Below, piece after piece: positions 35,323 through 47,014 of a stretch of DNA of 64,000 bases. The position numbers were made by a program, and so were the translations under genes. Below the pieces are notes generated by a model that worked only from the letters and a program-made list of their open reading frames with translations, did no database searches and was not told where the DNA came from. The stretch comes from Amblyornis subalaris (taxonomy: Eukaryota; Chordata; Aves; Passeriformes; Ptilonorhynchidae), in NCBI GenBank assembly GCA_018881555.1, contig JACAXG010000060.1, positions 3,720,001 to 3,784,000 on the forward strand. The letters are read 5' to 3'. How positions within the stretch are numbered: the first letter of the stretch is position 1; each line of letters begins with the position of its first letter.

Positions 35323-38300
35323 CCAGCAGGGCATTTTAGGACACAATACTGTGTAGCAGAGCCATTTATTGTACAAAGGGGAGCCAACACAAATCTTTGG
35401 GGATGCAGTCACATTGCACTACAGCCCCCTTGGTCATCCAGCAGCAGGCTGCCGGTATAGGCATCTCAGCATCTGCTCCAGCTTGAAAGCAGATTATCTG
35501 GTGCCAGAGAGAATGGATTTATCATGACTGATCCCATTCATTTCCTAGAGGACATGCCAAGTGACTGAAATAGAAATGGGGTCAGTAATTAATAGGGTAG
35601 CTCTCAGTCACTGTCACCATATGTTGATATGATGATGGCTGGTTTATCTATTTACCTGATAAATAGCTTACTGAAAGTTTTATCAGGACATGGGTCAAGG
35701 AGAGTGGAGACAAAACTCAAGGGGCTGTTGTACAGAAACTGACATCCTTACAGATTTCTTCTCCAGCATTGAAGCTTGCAAAAATATTTCTCCCATTTCA
35801 GGGAGAGTTTCTTCATGTCCCTGGGGAAAGGGGAGTGGATGAGTCACAGTCAGCTGCAGCCTCAGCTTAGCTTCCTGCCCTACCAGGTTCAGCTGAAGAC
35901 TGTCTGACTTTATTCCTTACAGGGACTTCATGTATGCTATATTTTCTTGAACTGAGGTAGGCAAAATTTGAGCACAAGAAACAGAGATTGAGAAGTGTCT
36001 TAATGCAGCTGCTACAATGGCAGCAGGCCAAGTTATGTCTTATGTTGTTGGAGCCAGGAGCTCTGGGACGTCTTTAGTCCTGCCACCACAAAGGCTGTTT
36101 CAGTTTCTGATCCTTAGAGTAAGTCCAGCTTTCTCTGCAGCTCATGAGTAATACCTCTCCAACAGAACCCACAGCACTCTTTTAGAGAGATGTTATTCCT
36201 TCCTGAGGCAGGAAATTTCAAGCTTGTCAAAGCACTTTTCTGAGCCAACACGAGCTACAGTAGAAAAATTTTGATCGAAAACAGGTGCATGGCTGGCTGG
36301 GTGGCTGAAAAAGAGTCACTGTGCAGTTTGCATAACCCCTGGGGAAAAGATATGTAACTCAGTGTGAGGAGAAGAAAATGAGCTCTGGGTTGAGTGTGGG
36401 ATGGTGAGTCTGCAAGGAGCCGGAGAGCGATGGCTCCCTCAGCAGCTCACACTGCAGTCTGCAAACATTTCATGGCAAGTCTGGCTTAACCGAGTGGCAT
36501 TACAGTTTGCCTAGCCCACTAGGGTGCAAATGTGCTGCTCCCTTCTTCCAGGATGATGAAAGTGTGTGAGACATAAACAGCCACAATTGTCATGGGTTTA
36601 AGCCTTGGGAGCCAGAAGCAAAGGCTCCATCCTCACCCCAAAAGCCCTGAGGAGAAGAGATCCATTTTTCTGGGGGGATGAGGGTCTCATAAGGCTCACT
36701 GATGTCAAGGAATGATGTATGGGGCAAATCCTTCTGGGTAAAGAAGGCTGCCTGTATGCAGTTTCTAGGGATGGGACACTTTCCTTCATTATTTTAGCCT
36801 ATAGAGACCTCCAGTAAAATCATTTAATCTGATTAATCAAACACCTGTGGATGGCATTGGAAAGAAACTTTCCCAACTGTGTACAGATTTTGCATTTAGA
36901 CTGCCCTCATGCTCTTCAAGGCATGTTCTCAAGGACAGCCATCTAACCTCTGCATTGCCTAAAAACAGATGCCTATTTGGGAGTATAAAAAACTTCCATG
37001 ATGCCAAAGCCTGTTGGAAGAGCCACACAGAGAGCAGCTTTGCTGCCAGGATGTAGCCACATTGCACCCCGAAGGCCCTGATGAGGAGGGTGTGAGGGGC
37101 GGGGTAGGCAGCAGCTGGAGCCTGCTGCTGTGACTGGATGCAGAGGTGTTCCCACAACACCCAAAGCTTGGGGACAATGCACCTGCATAAGGGAAACTTT
37201 GCCCTGTCCTTATTTTCCTCCATAGACCACAGCAAATGTCTCCATTACCATGCCACACCTGGGACCTAAGATAGCCCAAGAGACACCAGACAAGGTACCT
37301 TTGCCCTGGTTATGGCAGAAAGACACAACCCATGATTTGGGCTCACTGAGAAGATGCTCTTTGCCTCGTGTGGGGTGGAAATCACTCTGCTGCTCAGAAT
37401 TTCAGTCTGAATTAGAAAGGCACCTTCCTTGCTGGCAGCCTTTATGGTTGCACTCTCAGTGCCATAGAATCTCATCTCCTCCAGAAGCCTCTGAGAAAGT
37501 GAGAATTGTCAGGTTTTTTACTGGAAGGTTCAGCTTTTATGATTACAGAGGATATCTATAAAATGGCATTTGAGCAGTCCTTAAAGCTTCAGAAAACTGA
37601 ATACAAATAAAGATCAATCCAAATTTATTATTTTTGAAGTCTAAACCCTGTTGATAATTTTAGTGGCTCTAACTCATGATTTGTGAATGTCTTAATGTGT
37701 TGTTACTGCTCCTGACATGAAATAACCCTGTGCTGGCTTTGTTTACAGGCAAGGATTTCCTTCTCTAATAAATGATTGAAAGTGTTCAGTCAATTAACTC
37801 TCCAGAGTTGTTAATTTAGTAGTTTGCTGATCACTAACAACCAGTTCTTGAAAAGCATTAACACCAAACTATCCCAAGAGCGGGAATTTGTGGTTTAGAC
37901 CTGTGAAGACCTGACATTAGTTTTCTAATGCTGCATTGTTTACCTGAGCAGTATCCCTTTTCTCCGCATAGCCTCTTTGCTCTTGGGCTTCTCTCAGATG
38001 CACAAACAAAGGAGGGAGATATGGAAATCTACTGCTTCAGAGGCATATTAATATGTATGTTAAGGTAAGCTTATATACTTTATATAAAATATAAATAATG
38101 ATTTTTATATAGAGATATACATGTATTTTATGTACATGTAGCACAGCTCGTACACAAGGCTCAATCAGAACTCCCAGCAGTGAGGCAGCTGGTCCCCTGA
38201 AGGTACTGACAGCCAGCTTTTGATTCACCATGCACGGTGATCCAATTTCACAATTAACTGGGAAAGGCTACCAAAGCCCCAAGCCTCCCCTGCACAGACA

Positions 38301-41300
38301 ATTGGCGCAAGTCACAGACTCACCTCTGTCCCAAGGGCAAAATTCTGTTTCTCCAGTTACTCATTAACATGGTAGGCAAAACATTTCCCATGTGTTTCGT
38401 GGACCTCTGAAGGGAAAGACTTAGGCACATGCGTGTGTACCTGTGTGGGAACCTGAGTGTGATGACTGTAAGGAAGAGCCCCCTGTGGCTGATGCAACAA
38501 ACCTCGTAATGGCAAAGATCTATCAATCTTGCACCACTTGTTTTGCCTCTAAATGGGAGCCAGACTTCAAAACTCTAAATATTGGCCAGGTGGTGGGGCC
38601 AAGCAGGCAACAGCGAATGCAGAACTCACAGTAAAATGCCTTTTTTTTCCAGTTGGGCCCTTCACTGTGTAGGTTGGTAAAGCCTCTACAATGTGGTTGG
38701 TCTTCCTGAAACAAGGAACCAGCTGTCCCTGGTGTCCAACCACAGACCTGAAGGATGTTCTGCACCCTGCAGGTATTTTCTCCTTATTTCCATGCTTCTA
38801 GCTTTCACCCTGCATATGCATTGCACACATAGATTTCTTCTCAGTCAAGTTTGCATTAGGCAGCAAAACAAAAATATCCCAGGCATTTTTGCCTCTTCTT
38901 TGTGTCTCACATAATTTGCAGTCCCTACAAGCCTCAGACGCCCTGGGTAACTACTGAAGGCAGACACCTTCAGCTCCAGTCAAAATTATGTTTAACATTC
39001 AGCATGTAGCCTTTCCCATCTCAAAGCCAGCTTTAGGCCAAGCAGCATTGACTTGAATGATTTATCAAGGTATGTGGCAACTGAAGAGGGCTTTCAGGGC
39101 TCCGGAGGCTAAAATTAGATGTGGCAGTGGCATTCTGGCATTGGCAGCACACGATGCCCTCCTCTGCTCCAGCTGGCCCTGCTGGCTGTCACACCGGGGT
39201 GAGATGCTCCACAGTGGGGTGACTACCAGAGCCCAGCGGTGCCCCCCTGACCTAAGGGGGGCTCTGCAGATGGCTGCGAAAGCTGCTAAACTGACCTCCA
39301 GTGGGACATCNTTAGTGGAGAAGAAACCTCATTACTGGCTCTGAGCAAGGGGCAGGATGTTTGGCTGTGTTTGCAAAGGAGGTTAAAAATAAACAAAAAG
39401 CTATAGATCCGCGAGTACAGAGTGCATCCAGCAGCAGCTCCGAAGCTGGCCCCAAGTGCGCACCNTGGCCAGCATTTTGGAAGTGCTGTGCCTCTTTCTG
39501 TCAGCACGAGCACCGGTGAAATGCCAGGTCTGCCTTCCCTTGGAGGCACAATAAGCCCCTGTTTTCCAAGCAGGAAAACATTTCCATTTCAGGGCAGCAA
39601 CCGCCTGCCAGAAACACAGCGCACAGAGATAGGAGGGAGAGTGGGTCCCTGTCAGCGCCCTTGCCGAGGGCTGGGAAGGGCCCCCGAGAAAGGGCCACCA
39701 CTTACACACAGCCAGGGTGTGCCAGGTCCTGTCCCACTGTGTGTGAGTGTCCTGAAACATCTGTGGGCTATAGAAAGCTCTTTCTCAGGCACGTTTGGCA
39801 GCTGAGGCAGCCTTTTCTGTTTGTAAGTGTATTCTGGATTTAAGTTTCTCCATAAACTGTACTGAGAATGACTTGCTCCAGCAAAGACTTGCCTTTATTG
39901 CATACCAGTGGGTGTCACCTCCGTAGGACACCTCAGTGTGGCAAAAAAAATTTTGGGTTGCTGGTGGTAAACTGGCCAGCCACAATTTCATCCCACAGCA
40001 ACATTCCTGTGCAGGTCCCAGCATGGAGCCTATCACAGCATGGGGACATTTACTCCACTGGTAGCCTGTGCCTTCTGCTAGCGTCCCGAAAGGCATCTTT
40101 GCCACCATCTCAAGTGACTTACAAAGGTCTATTTCTTGTCCTTCCCACCACGAGGCTGCTTCCAAGTTACTTCAGCTGATGTTTTTTGCAGCTTTTCAGG
40201 CTTTTAAAATGATGCTTTGAGCTGCATGCTGGTATTCTGCCAGGAGGTGATGCCAGGATTGGAGCCCGCTGCTTTCGCTGGAAGTCTCAGAACGGGAGTC
40301 TTGATGTACTTTGCACTGTCAAGAGAATATCCAAAGGATTTTAGTGCAGAAAAGTTTTTTGGAATAACTTCAATGCTGGAAAAAATGATGTCCTGTAATA
40401 ACAAAATTGGCAAGTTCATTCATTGGGCTGCACCTCATACAGTCAGCTGAAGCAGGGGCATCCTCTTTGGCTCTTCACAGTGAGCAGCTGTGGGCTGCAA
40501 GTAATTTGGGAGGGGAACACTGCCATCAATAGTCTCACTGAGGCTGAGACAGGCCGTGAGGGCCATGAGCACCTCGTGTTTACCATGGTTGTTAGCAACT
40601 GCTTTGGCCAGGGAGTTTTCATGTCCTATTTCTATTTCTATTTCATATGTAAAAACCTAATTCACAGGCCCCTATGGTCTTTATCTGGCTGGTCCTCAAA
40701 AGATGACAACAAATGTCAGTGTTACTGTCCTTAGGCTCATAAGTGCTTTCCACACACACGTGACCAGCATCCCTGCAGGACAACCTGTAAGGGCATCTCT
40801 CGGTGAAGCAAGGGATCTGAGGTCACGCCAAGTTTGCAGGCAAAGGCTTGAGCGGAGGTGTCCCCCAGCAATGCCNCAGTTGCTGCAGCTTGACTGTCCA
40901 TGGCTTCCATCCCAGGTCATTTCTTCGGCACCGAAGCAGGAGGAGGCGCTTTAGGGTAGAGGCCCAGCGCTGCTGCCAGAAGGGACAGCAAAGAGCTGGG
41001 CTGTGCCACAATCTGCTCTGGAAACAAAATGACAGATGGAGCTGACTCCGATCCTTGGAGTTTTGCTGAGAGCGGAACCGCTGGCNGATTTTCAGTGTTT
41101 CAGTTCTTGTTATCGAGAGTATCAAGAGATTTCTAAGCCCCAGTTTCTTATGTATATACTTGTTTGCATCCTGTTGACACTCTGTGTCCTTCAGGACCGT
41201 GAACGCCCCTTCCCTACAACCCCACTGATTCTGAGTCGTGCTGTCTCCTGCAATGACTGGACACGGGAAGGGACACATGTTACACGAAAATGGATCAGCT

Positions 41301-43688
41301 TTTTGTGAGGAGTTTTGTGTGGCCACATTTTGCAAGGTAGCTGGTTGCAAGTGCTGAGGCTGTTAAAAGCAATTTTATCAACGTGGCAAGAGTAACTTGA
41401 AGCCTATGAATTTTTAAACAGCAGAGCTCTGGATCAATTAAAAATCTTTCAGTGCACCTCTCCAGTAACAACTTGTTTATGTGCCATGTGCTTTCCCTCT
41501 CACTCTAACTGGGTTATAATCACTCTCTTTACAAAGTTATGTGTGGTGAATGCACTTGTATGGCTTGCCTGTTCTTTTTGAGCCAGTTTGACAGCTGGGA
41601 TCTGGTGCGCTCTTGTCTCAGGAGGATCACTGCCCTCACTGGGGTGGGTTTGGAGTCTCTCAACTCTGAACAGCTGTGATAGCAGAGCAGAGGCTGAGCT
41701 ACATCACCTGTGTGCCAGGAGGATGCTGGAGCAGTTGGGTCCTTTTTAATTAATTTAAACTGTGAATAACCCCAGCCCTATCTTGAGGCAGTGGGAAGCT
41801 CTGAAATGTTGGATTTTCCCCTTTCGTGGGGCAGGAACCTGTTTTGCTGCCCCGCTGGTTGCAGTGCCTGACCTTTGTCTCTCCAGGGGTGAGGGTGTGG
41901 GGTGGGTGCTGGTCCAGAAGCTGAAACTCAGTGGGTGCTGGCAACCACCTCTCACAGCCCCGTGGGAGCCACTGGCAAATCGAGCTTCCCCGGAGCCTGT
42001 GTGTTTCGGCTGGGTGCTGGTCAGACTGGGCTGAGCAGCTGCTCCAGTCTCTCTGTGATGGACATAGCAGGGAGGCTGCTGCTGAAACACTTGGTGCAAT
42101 GTATCCTACAAAAACAGTTTTTTAATTGGAAGTTTAATAATTTCTTCTCTAAGTATTTCTACTGCCTGGCCAAAAAAAAAGTGTCTAGAATTAGCTTACC
42201 CAGATAAAGACATTTTTGTCATATTTGGTGCATTCCTACCCGAACGCTGAAAGCCAGCTGTTTGGGCTGGGTTACACAGAGAAATCTGTTTGTAACCATA
42301 CCAATCTGGCATTTCTAGCCCTGGAATTAATAGCTTTTTTATCTTCCTACATCCTAGGCTCATTTTTTCCATGCTAAGAGNGTGCCAGAAGAAGCATTAT
42401 AAGTGCTATATAATTAAAACCAGAAGTGCCTCCCAGTGAACTTAATTGTAAATGCTAATAGCATTTCTAGCAAAAGGAATACCCTGGGGGACTCATTGGA
42501 AATTAACTGAGAAGGACTCAGTGCTGTTGCTTCTGATTTTAACTGAATCTGTACAGTTGAAAGGAGTCAGGATTTGGATTTTTTACATGTCAGCTGAAAT
42601 CCTCTGTAACTGAGGTCACCGACTGCTGGATAAAACCTGTGAGACCAGATTCAGAAGCCACCCCTGATTCTGTTTTTTATTATGGTGTAACTTCCCTTAC
42701 CAGGACATTACCATAACAACCCAGTTTTTCCATCTGCTCTTCTGGCTCTACTCTGGTGAAAGATTTGGCTTCAGGGAGCAGTGTTGGAGTGAGGAAAGAG
42801 CTGGGCTCCAGTGTGAGGAAAGGGCAGGGGGGAGGCTGGTGACCTGGTGGTTGGGCTGATGCCAGCAGAGGGACTGAGGGCTGGCTCTGTACATCTTAGG
42901 GCTCTGCACCCTTTAGCACCAAAAAAAAAAAAAAAAAAAGATGTTGATAGAGACAAAAATAACATATTTAAAGAATGCCCACAAAAATCTGGCAGTCTCT
43001 TAATGGCCGTGCTTTGCAAATACTTCTCCGCCTGATTTTCCAGGCATGCGTGAGAAGCTCGCCCAGGGGGTTTTAAACTGAGTGGTTTAGGAGACTTTGC
43101 TGTAACTGGTGCAGCTTTCCTGTGGCTCTCCACCGAGGTGCTTGCTGCAGGGGTGGGGGCTTTGGCAGGAAAGCAGAAAAGTGGAGAGTGAATAACAGCT
43201 GAAGACGAAAAGTCTTTCTGTGCTGAGGGTCATGAGGACAGCACCGGTGGGCTGCAGGTGGGCTCTGGCGCCTGGCTTATGAGCTACTGGCAGCCAAATG
43301 CCTTGAAGGGAAAGCGTCCCGTCCTGGCACGGGGCCCTTTGCTAAGCTGCTGCTGCAACAACAATCCGAGCTGCTGGGGAGCGAGCCTGGGGGGGAAGCC
43401 TTCCTTTAGAAGGGCGAGCACGGTGCTGGAGCAGGTTGGACTGGAGGCTGACAAGCTAGTGCCCACCTTGCCAGCTCATGGTACTTGCTCCGTCCGTCAA
43501 CACCAACCCACCCCTTGAGAGCCCTGCTAGCCCAAAAGGGACAACTGTCTGCTAGGAGTGACCCAGACCAGTGACTGTTTGGGCAGGGAGAGGTCTCTGT
43601 CACTGGCTGTATGCCTGAGGGACCCGGCTTGGTGCTTTGGCACGTTCACGACATGCTAGGAAGCATGAGAGCAAATGTCATTCCTGGC
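35323..43688. other. Intergenic sequence, no gene recognised
   Basis: 8.4 kb. It holds an AT-rich tract with TATA-type repeats at 38040-38140, GC-richer patches at 39.1-39.8 and 41.8-42.1 kb with overlapping spurious frames on both strands, and an A19 run at 42921-42939. A segment at 42300-42560 is rich in homeodomain-type cores (TTAATAG, TAATTAAA, TTAATTG). No coding exon could be supported. Confidence 0.5.
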
Positions 43689-43984
43689 AGAGCGATGCCG
43701 GACACATCAGTGACAAGGCATGAGTGACATGAGGCTAGAGTATAGAAGCTGGTTCATCTTAAGTCATTAGCAAGATTTGCTTGCCCCCAGCCAAGGCTGG
43801 TTTTGAACCAGCTGGTCGAAAGAGCATACAGGAGAGAGAGCGATGCCGGACACATCAGTGACAAGGCATGAGTGACATGAGGCTAGAGTATAGAAGCTGG
43901 TTCATCTTAAGTCATTAGCAAGATTTGCTTGCCCCCAGCCAAGGCTGGTTTTGAACCAGCTGGTCGAAAGAGCATACAGGAGAG
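43689..43984 (+). repeat. Perfect tandem duplication, 2 x 148 bp
   Basis: Copy 1 (43689-43836) and copy 2 (43837-43984) read identically base for base, and identity stops immediately on both sides. Each unit holds a short hairpin (CTGGTT, TTG, AACCAG at 43797-43811 in copy 1) and a 9-bp inverted pair AGCTGGTTC/GAACCAGCT (43747-43755 and 43805-43813). The flanks show no transposon signature. Confidence 0.97.
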
Positions 43985-45207
43985 TACTCTGCTCTTTGCT
44001 AAGCTTGTTCCTAGTCATCGCTGCTCCTGAAATGTTACTGGTGAAATCTTAGTGATGACAAGCTTCCCTGGGACTGTTGTGGGATTTCCACAGTCAGATG
44101 ATTTGAGACCAAAGTTAGCAGATTGACTCAAAGCTTGGGTGGAGGCTGGTGGCAGAGATATGGCACAACTCGACCAAAGATTGGGCATTTAGAATTATTT
44201 GATCTGCGATGTTTTTCCCCTTTCTNAACTACTTTTAGTGGTTTCTGGAGGAAAAGCAGACAAGATCTGCATGAAATTTAACATGCTGGGTGTGTCCCAG
44301 TGAAAGCAGGTCCCTGATGCCTTCTCTATGCTATTAAAATGTCTTGCAACTTTACATTTTCTCACTAATAAGACACTGCATGACTCTCAGTGACTGCAAA
44401 ACCATCTCTTGGTAAGATGAGAGCCAGAGAGGATGAAACAGAGGAGAAGCAAGAAGCAGCACTCCTGTGTTGGCAGGGCGGCGGGCCAAGAAACTCTCAT
44501 CTGTGGGTACTTTCGCAGTGACTTTGGCCAGACTCAGTTTCTGGAGCCAGCTCAGTGTGTCTTGGACTGCAGGCCATGGGATGTGCTGTAGGGTTTAGAG
44601 GCAGTGGCACAGCCCTGGGCAGCAGCTCCTGGCAGCTCCGTCCCTCCAGCAGTCACCAGTCGCTGCCTGCACTGCTGCCAGTCTGGTGGGAGCTCCNAGG
44701 TGCCCTCCTATGTGCCCCGAATCACTGGCAGCAGCTCAGTTTCTCCAGGATGGAGAAGTTAAAAAAAAAGCTGTAATTACTGGCCACAAACATTTGCAGT
44801 ATTCTTGCCTTGGAGCAACTGAGCTGCAGCCAAACGGGTGGAACCCAAAGGGATCAGTACAACACTCAGGCCAGAGCAGGGTTTCTTAAACACAAGCTTA
44901 TAGGCACACACCAGAAGTTTCTTTCCTGGCAGATGTAAGGTCTGAAAAATGTGGCAAGGAGAGCAGGATGTTCAGTCAAAACTTTAATAACAAACAGCTG
45001 TAATAAAGTCTGGGCTTCTTACAAGTCAAAAAAAATTTTGCCACCAAGCTAAACGGAGCCAGTGCTTCAGCTCACATAGCCTGGAAACATCAGGGTGGAA
45101 AGGACACACGTGGTGAATTTTCTCCTCACAGCTGAACTTTGTTCTTTATTCCATCACCTTTTCTTCTTCTCCCCTCACCATCGTGATGCCACCAAATCTT
45201 TTCACAG
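43985..45207. other. Intergenic sequence between duplication and exon candidate
   Basis: No gene recognised. A donor-like string TTGGTAAGATGAGA occurs at 44409-44422 and is repeated at the end of the exon candidate (45377-45390). A moderately GC-rich stretch lies at 44520-44760. Confidence 0.5.
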
Positions 45208-45379
45208 CAGCTGGCATTTCACAGCAACAAAACCAATCCTCCTGAGATAATTTGCACATACTGCAAGCGGGAGATTTTCAAAGACTGCCTTCAACTCCGG
45301 TTGTTGGACTTCAGAGAACAAGATCAGGAGACAAATGACCCATTGAACTTCAGAGTCACTGGCACTCTTGACACTTTTG
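45208..45379 (+). CDS. Candidate orphan coding exon, unknown product
   Basis: A 172-nt segment lies between a credible acceptor (pyrimidine-rich CCTTTTCTTCTTCTCCCCTC, then AATCTTTTCACAG ending at 45207) and a strong donor (TTTTG then GTAAGA at 45380). It is open for 57 codons plus one base in the acceptor-defined frame, entering in phase 0. The peptide includes IICTYCKREIFKDC, with a CxxC pair, followed by LQLRLLDFREQDQETNDPLN. It has mixed, protein-like composition without low complexity. I do not recognise the family, and human has no known gene between CAPN9 and C1orf198. No partner exon was found in the window. It could be an exon of an unannotated gene, a decayed pseudogene exon, or chance. 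Confidence 0.3.
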
Positions 45380-45669
45380 GTAAGATGAGAAGCTAGGGCT
45401 GAGGTCAGGCCCTTGTGTAAACCTCTGGTAGGTCACTGAAGTCAAACCAAAATCACATAAGACTCTTTCTTTCTCTCGCCCATTTTTTTTTTTTTAATTT
45501 TGATGTTCGTTTTGGTGATAAGCATTATAGGAAAACTACAGGAAACTATTTTCAGGGCAGCAATGTTTTCTGATTTGTTGGCACTCCAGTCAAATCCTGA
45601 CCTGCCAACGGCATTTAGCCCTGTATCTTGGTCCTCCATAAGGTCCACGTTTTACAGCCATGTGCCCAA

Positions 45670-45765
45670 CTACCCTCCGGGTGAAGAACTTTTTTCTAAT
45701 ATCCAACCTAAACCTCCTCTGACACAACTTCAGGCCATTCCCTTGGGTCCTGTCACTGGTCACAT
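45670..45765 (-). mobile_element. CR1 LINE fragment, reverse orientation
   Basis: On the + strand, CTCCGGGTGAAGAACTTTTT, TAATATCCAACCTAAACCTC and TTCAGGCCATTCCCTTGGGT are standard reverse-complement CR1 3'-region text. It is a short internal fragment lying about 290 bp past the exon candidate at 45208-45379. Edges approximate. Confidence 0.88.
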
Positions 45766-46015
45766 TATAGTTTTGTTCTCGGAGTAACATGAACATACTG
45801 ATTCAAGTGGGTGACGAGCAAACTTGGACAGCAAATCCTGAGGGCCTGTCTGCAACCAATGCCTAAAAAGTTGAGTTTGTATCTCAAGGACATGACTTGT
45901 GAGCTCTTTGGGGATGCTGTTGCTGAGTGATCAGCAGGGTGCTGCTCCAGCACCCACAGCCATGATCTCAAAGGCAGCTCTGTGCTGTTCAAACCTCAGC
46001 AACTATGACTAAAGT

Positions 46016-46038
46016 AATCAATCAATCAATCAATCAAT
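46016..46038 (+). repeat. Short (AATC)n microsatellite
   Basis: Uninterrupted AATC units, five full copies plus a partial one. Confidence 0.95.
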
Positions 46039-47014
46039 TGCTATTCTTTGGCAGGCAGCCACAACATCTTTTCAACTCTGCCTTTACAAGTCTTCACTCA
46101 CACACAAGACCTGCTGGCTCCTTGTGCCGAGACAGTGCCCAGATGCTGTGGATTTGCCTTTAGCAGAGAGAATGTTTCAAAGTTGTGATGGGGTTTAAAC
46201 AAGAGTGAAGTAAACTATGTGTAGGCCAGATCCTCAATATAGTTGGAACAGCACCCTTAATTGGCTGTCGAGTCTTTCCAAACCAAATTCTTCTTCAAAT
46301 GCCTTTTTAGTTGCTGGAAATTCATCTCAAGTATAAACTAAATTGTCTTTCCAAATACAATTCTGGAAGCAGTAGACGTGAGTGTGCAGAAGAAAAACTA
46401 TCCTTGTAGCTGCACATTTGATTCCCTTACACTTTGAGAACTTGCTGCATAGGACAACAGGCAGGAAGTGAGACCACCCAGTGGCCCCTGCTAGCACCTT
46501 GCTTTTTGTGACATGCTTTTAAAGCCCATACATAACCCATTCTCTCCCCCATCCTGCTTGGGGGAAGTGAAGGAAGAGCTGTGTGGTGTTTAATTGACAG
46601 CTGGGGCTGAACCCCACCATACAGTTTTCAAGTTGCTTCTGCAATAATGATCCAGATACTGCCTTGGATTACCTGAAGATATTGGTGCGAGAGTGTGTGT
46701 GTTAGGTTCAAGTCTATTACAGTGAAGTACAAATAGACTTTAGCCTTTCCCAAATCTCATCCTGTCCCCAGCTGTCAGATGAAATTATAGAGCAAGGATA
46801 CTTCCCCAAACAGATAAACTTAAAAGCTTGAAAAAACACCTGAAGCATGTTGATTTTTTTTTTTTTTCAGATCTAAAAAATTCAGTTTCTAAATTGTAGA
46901 TCAAATCATTCTTGGCTGCCTCTCAGGCAGATTCAAGATGCCCCAAACAACTCCAGTGGCACTGAGGAAAACACAGTATAAAGGACAACGCACAAAGCAG
47001 CACAAAAACCTTTA
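46039..47014. other. Intergenic gap before the C1orf198 3' end
   Basis: AT-rich sequence with a T-run at about 46854-46867 ending in CAG. No gene recognised. Confidence 0.6.

Noticed and set aside
36837..37279. Minus-strand frames of 132 and 106 codons
   Set aside because: Overlapping frames without splice context or recognisable similarity.
39401..40179. Several 100-127-codon frames on both strands
   Set aside because: Mutually overlapping frames in a GC-richer patch, with n bases inside; no frame is favoured.
42921..42939. A19 run, considered as the tail of a processed retrocopy
   Set aside because: No parent gene or target-site duplication could be recognised upstream of the tract.
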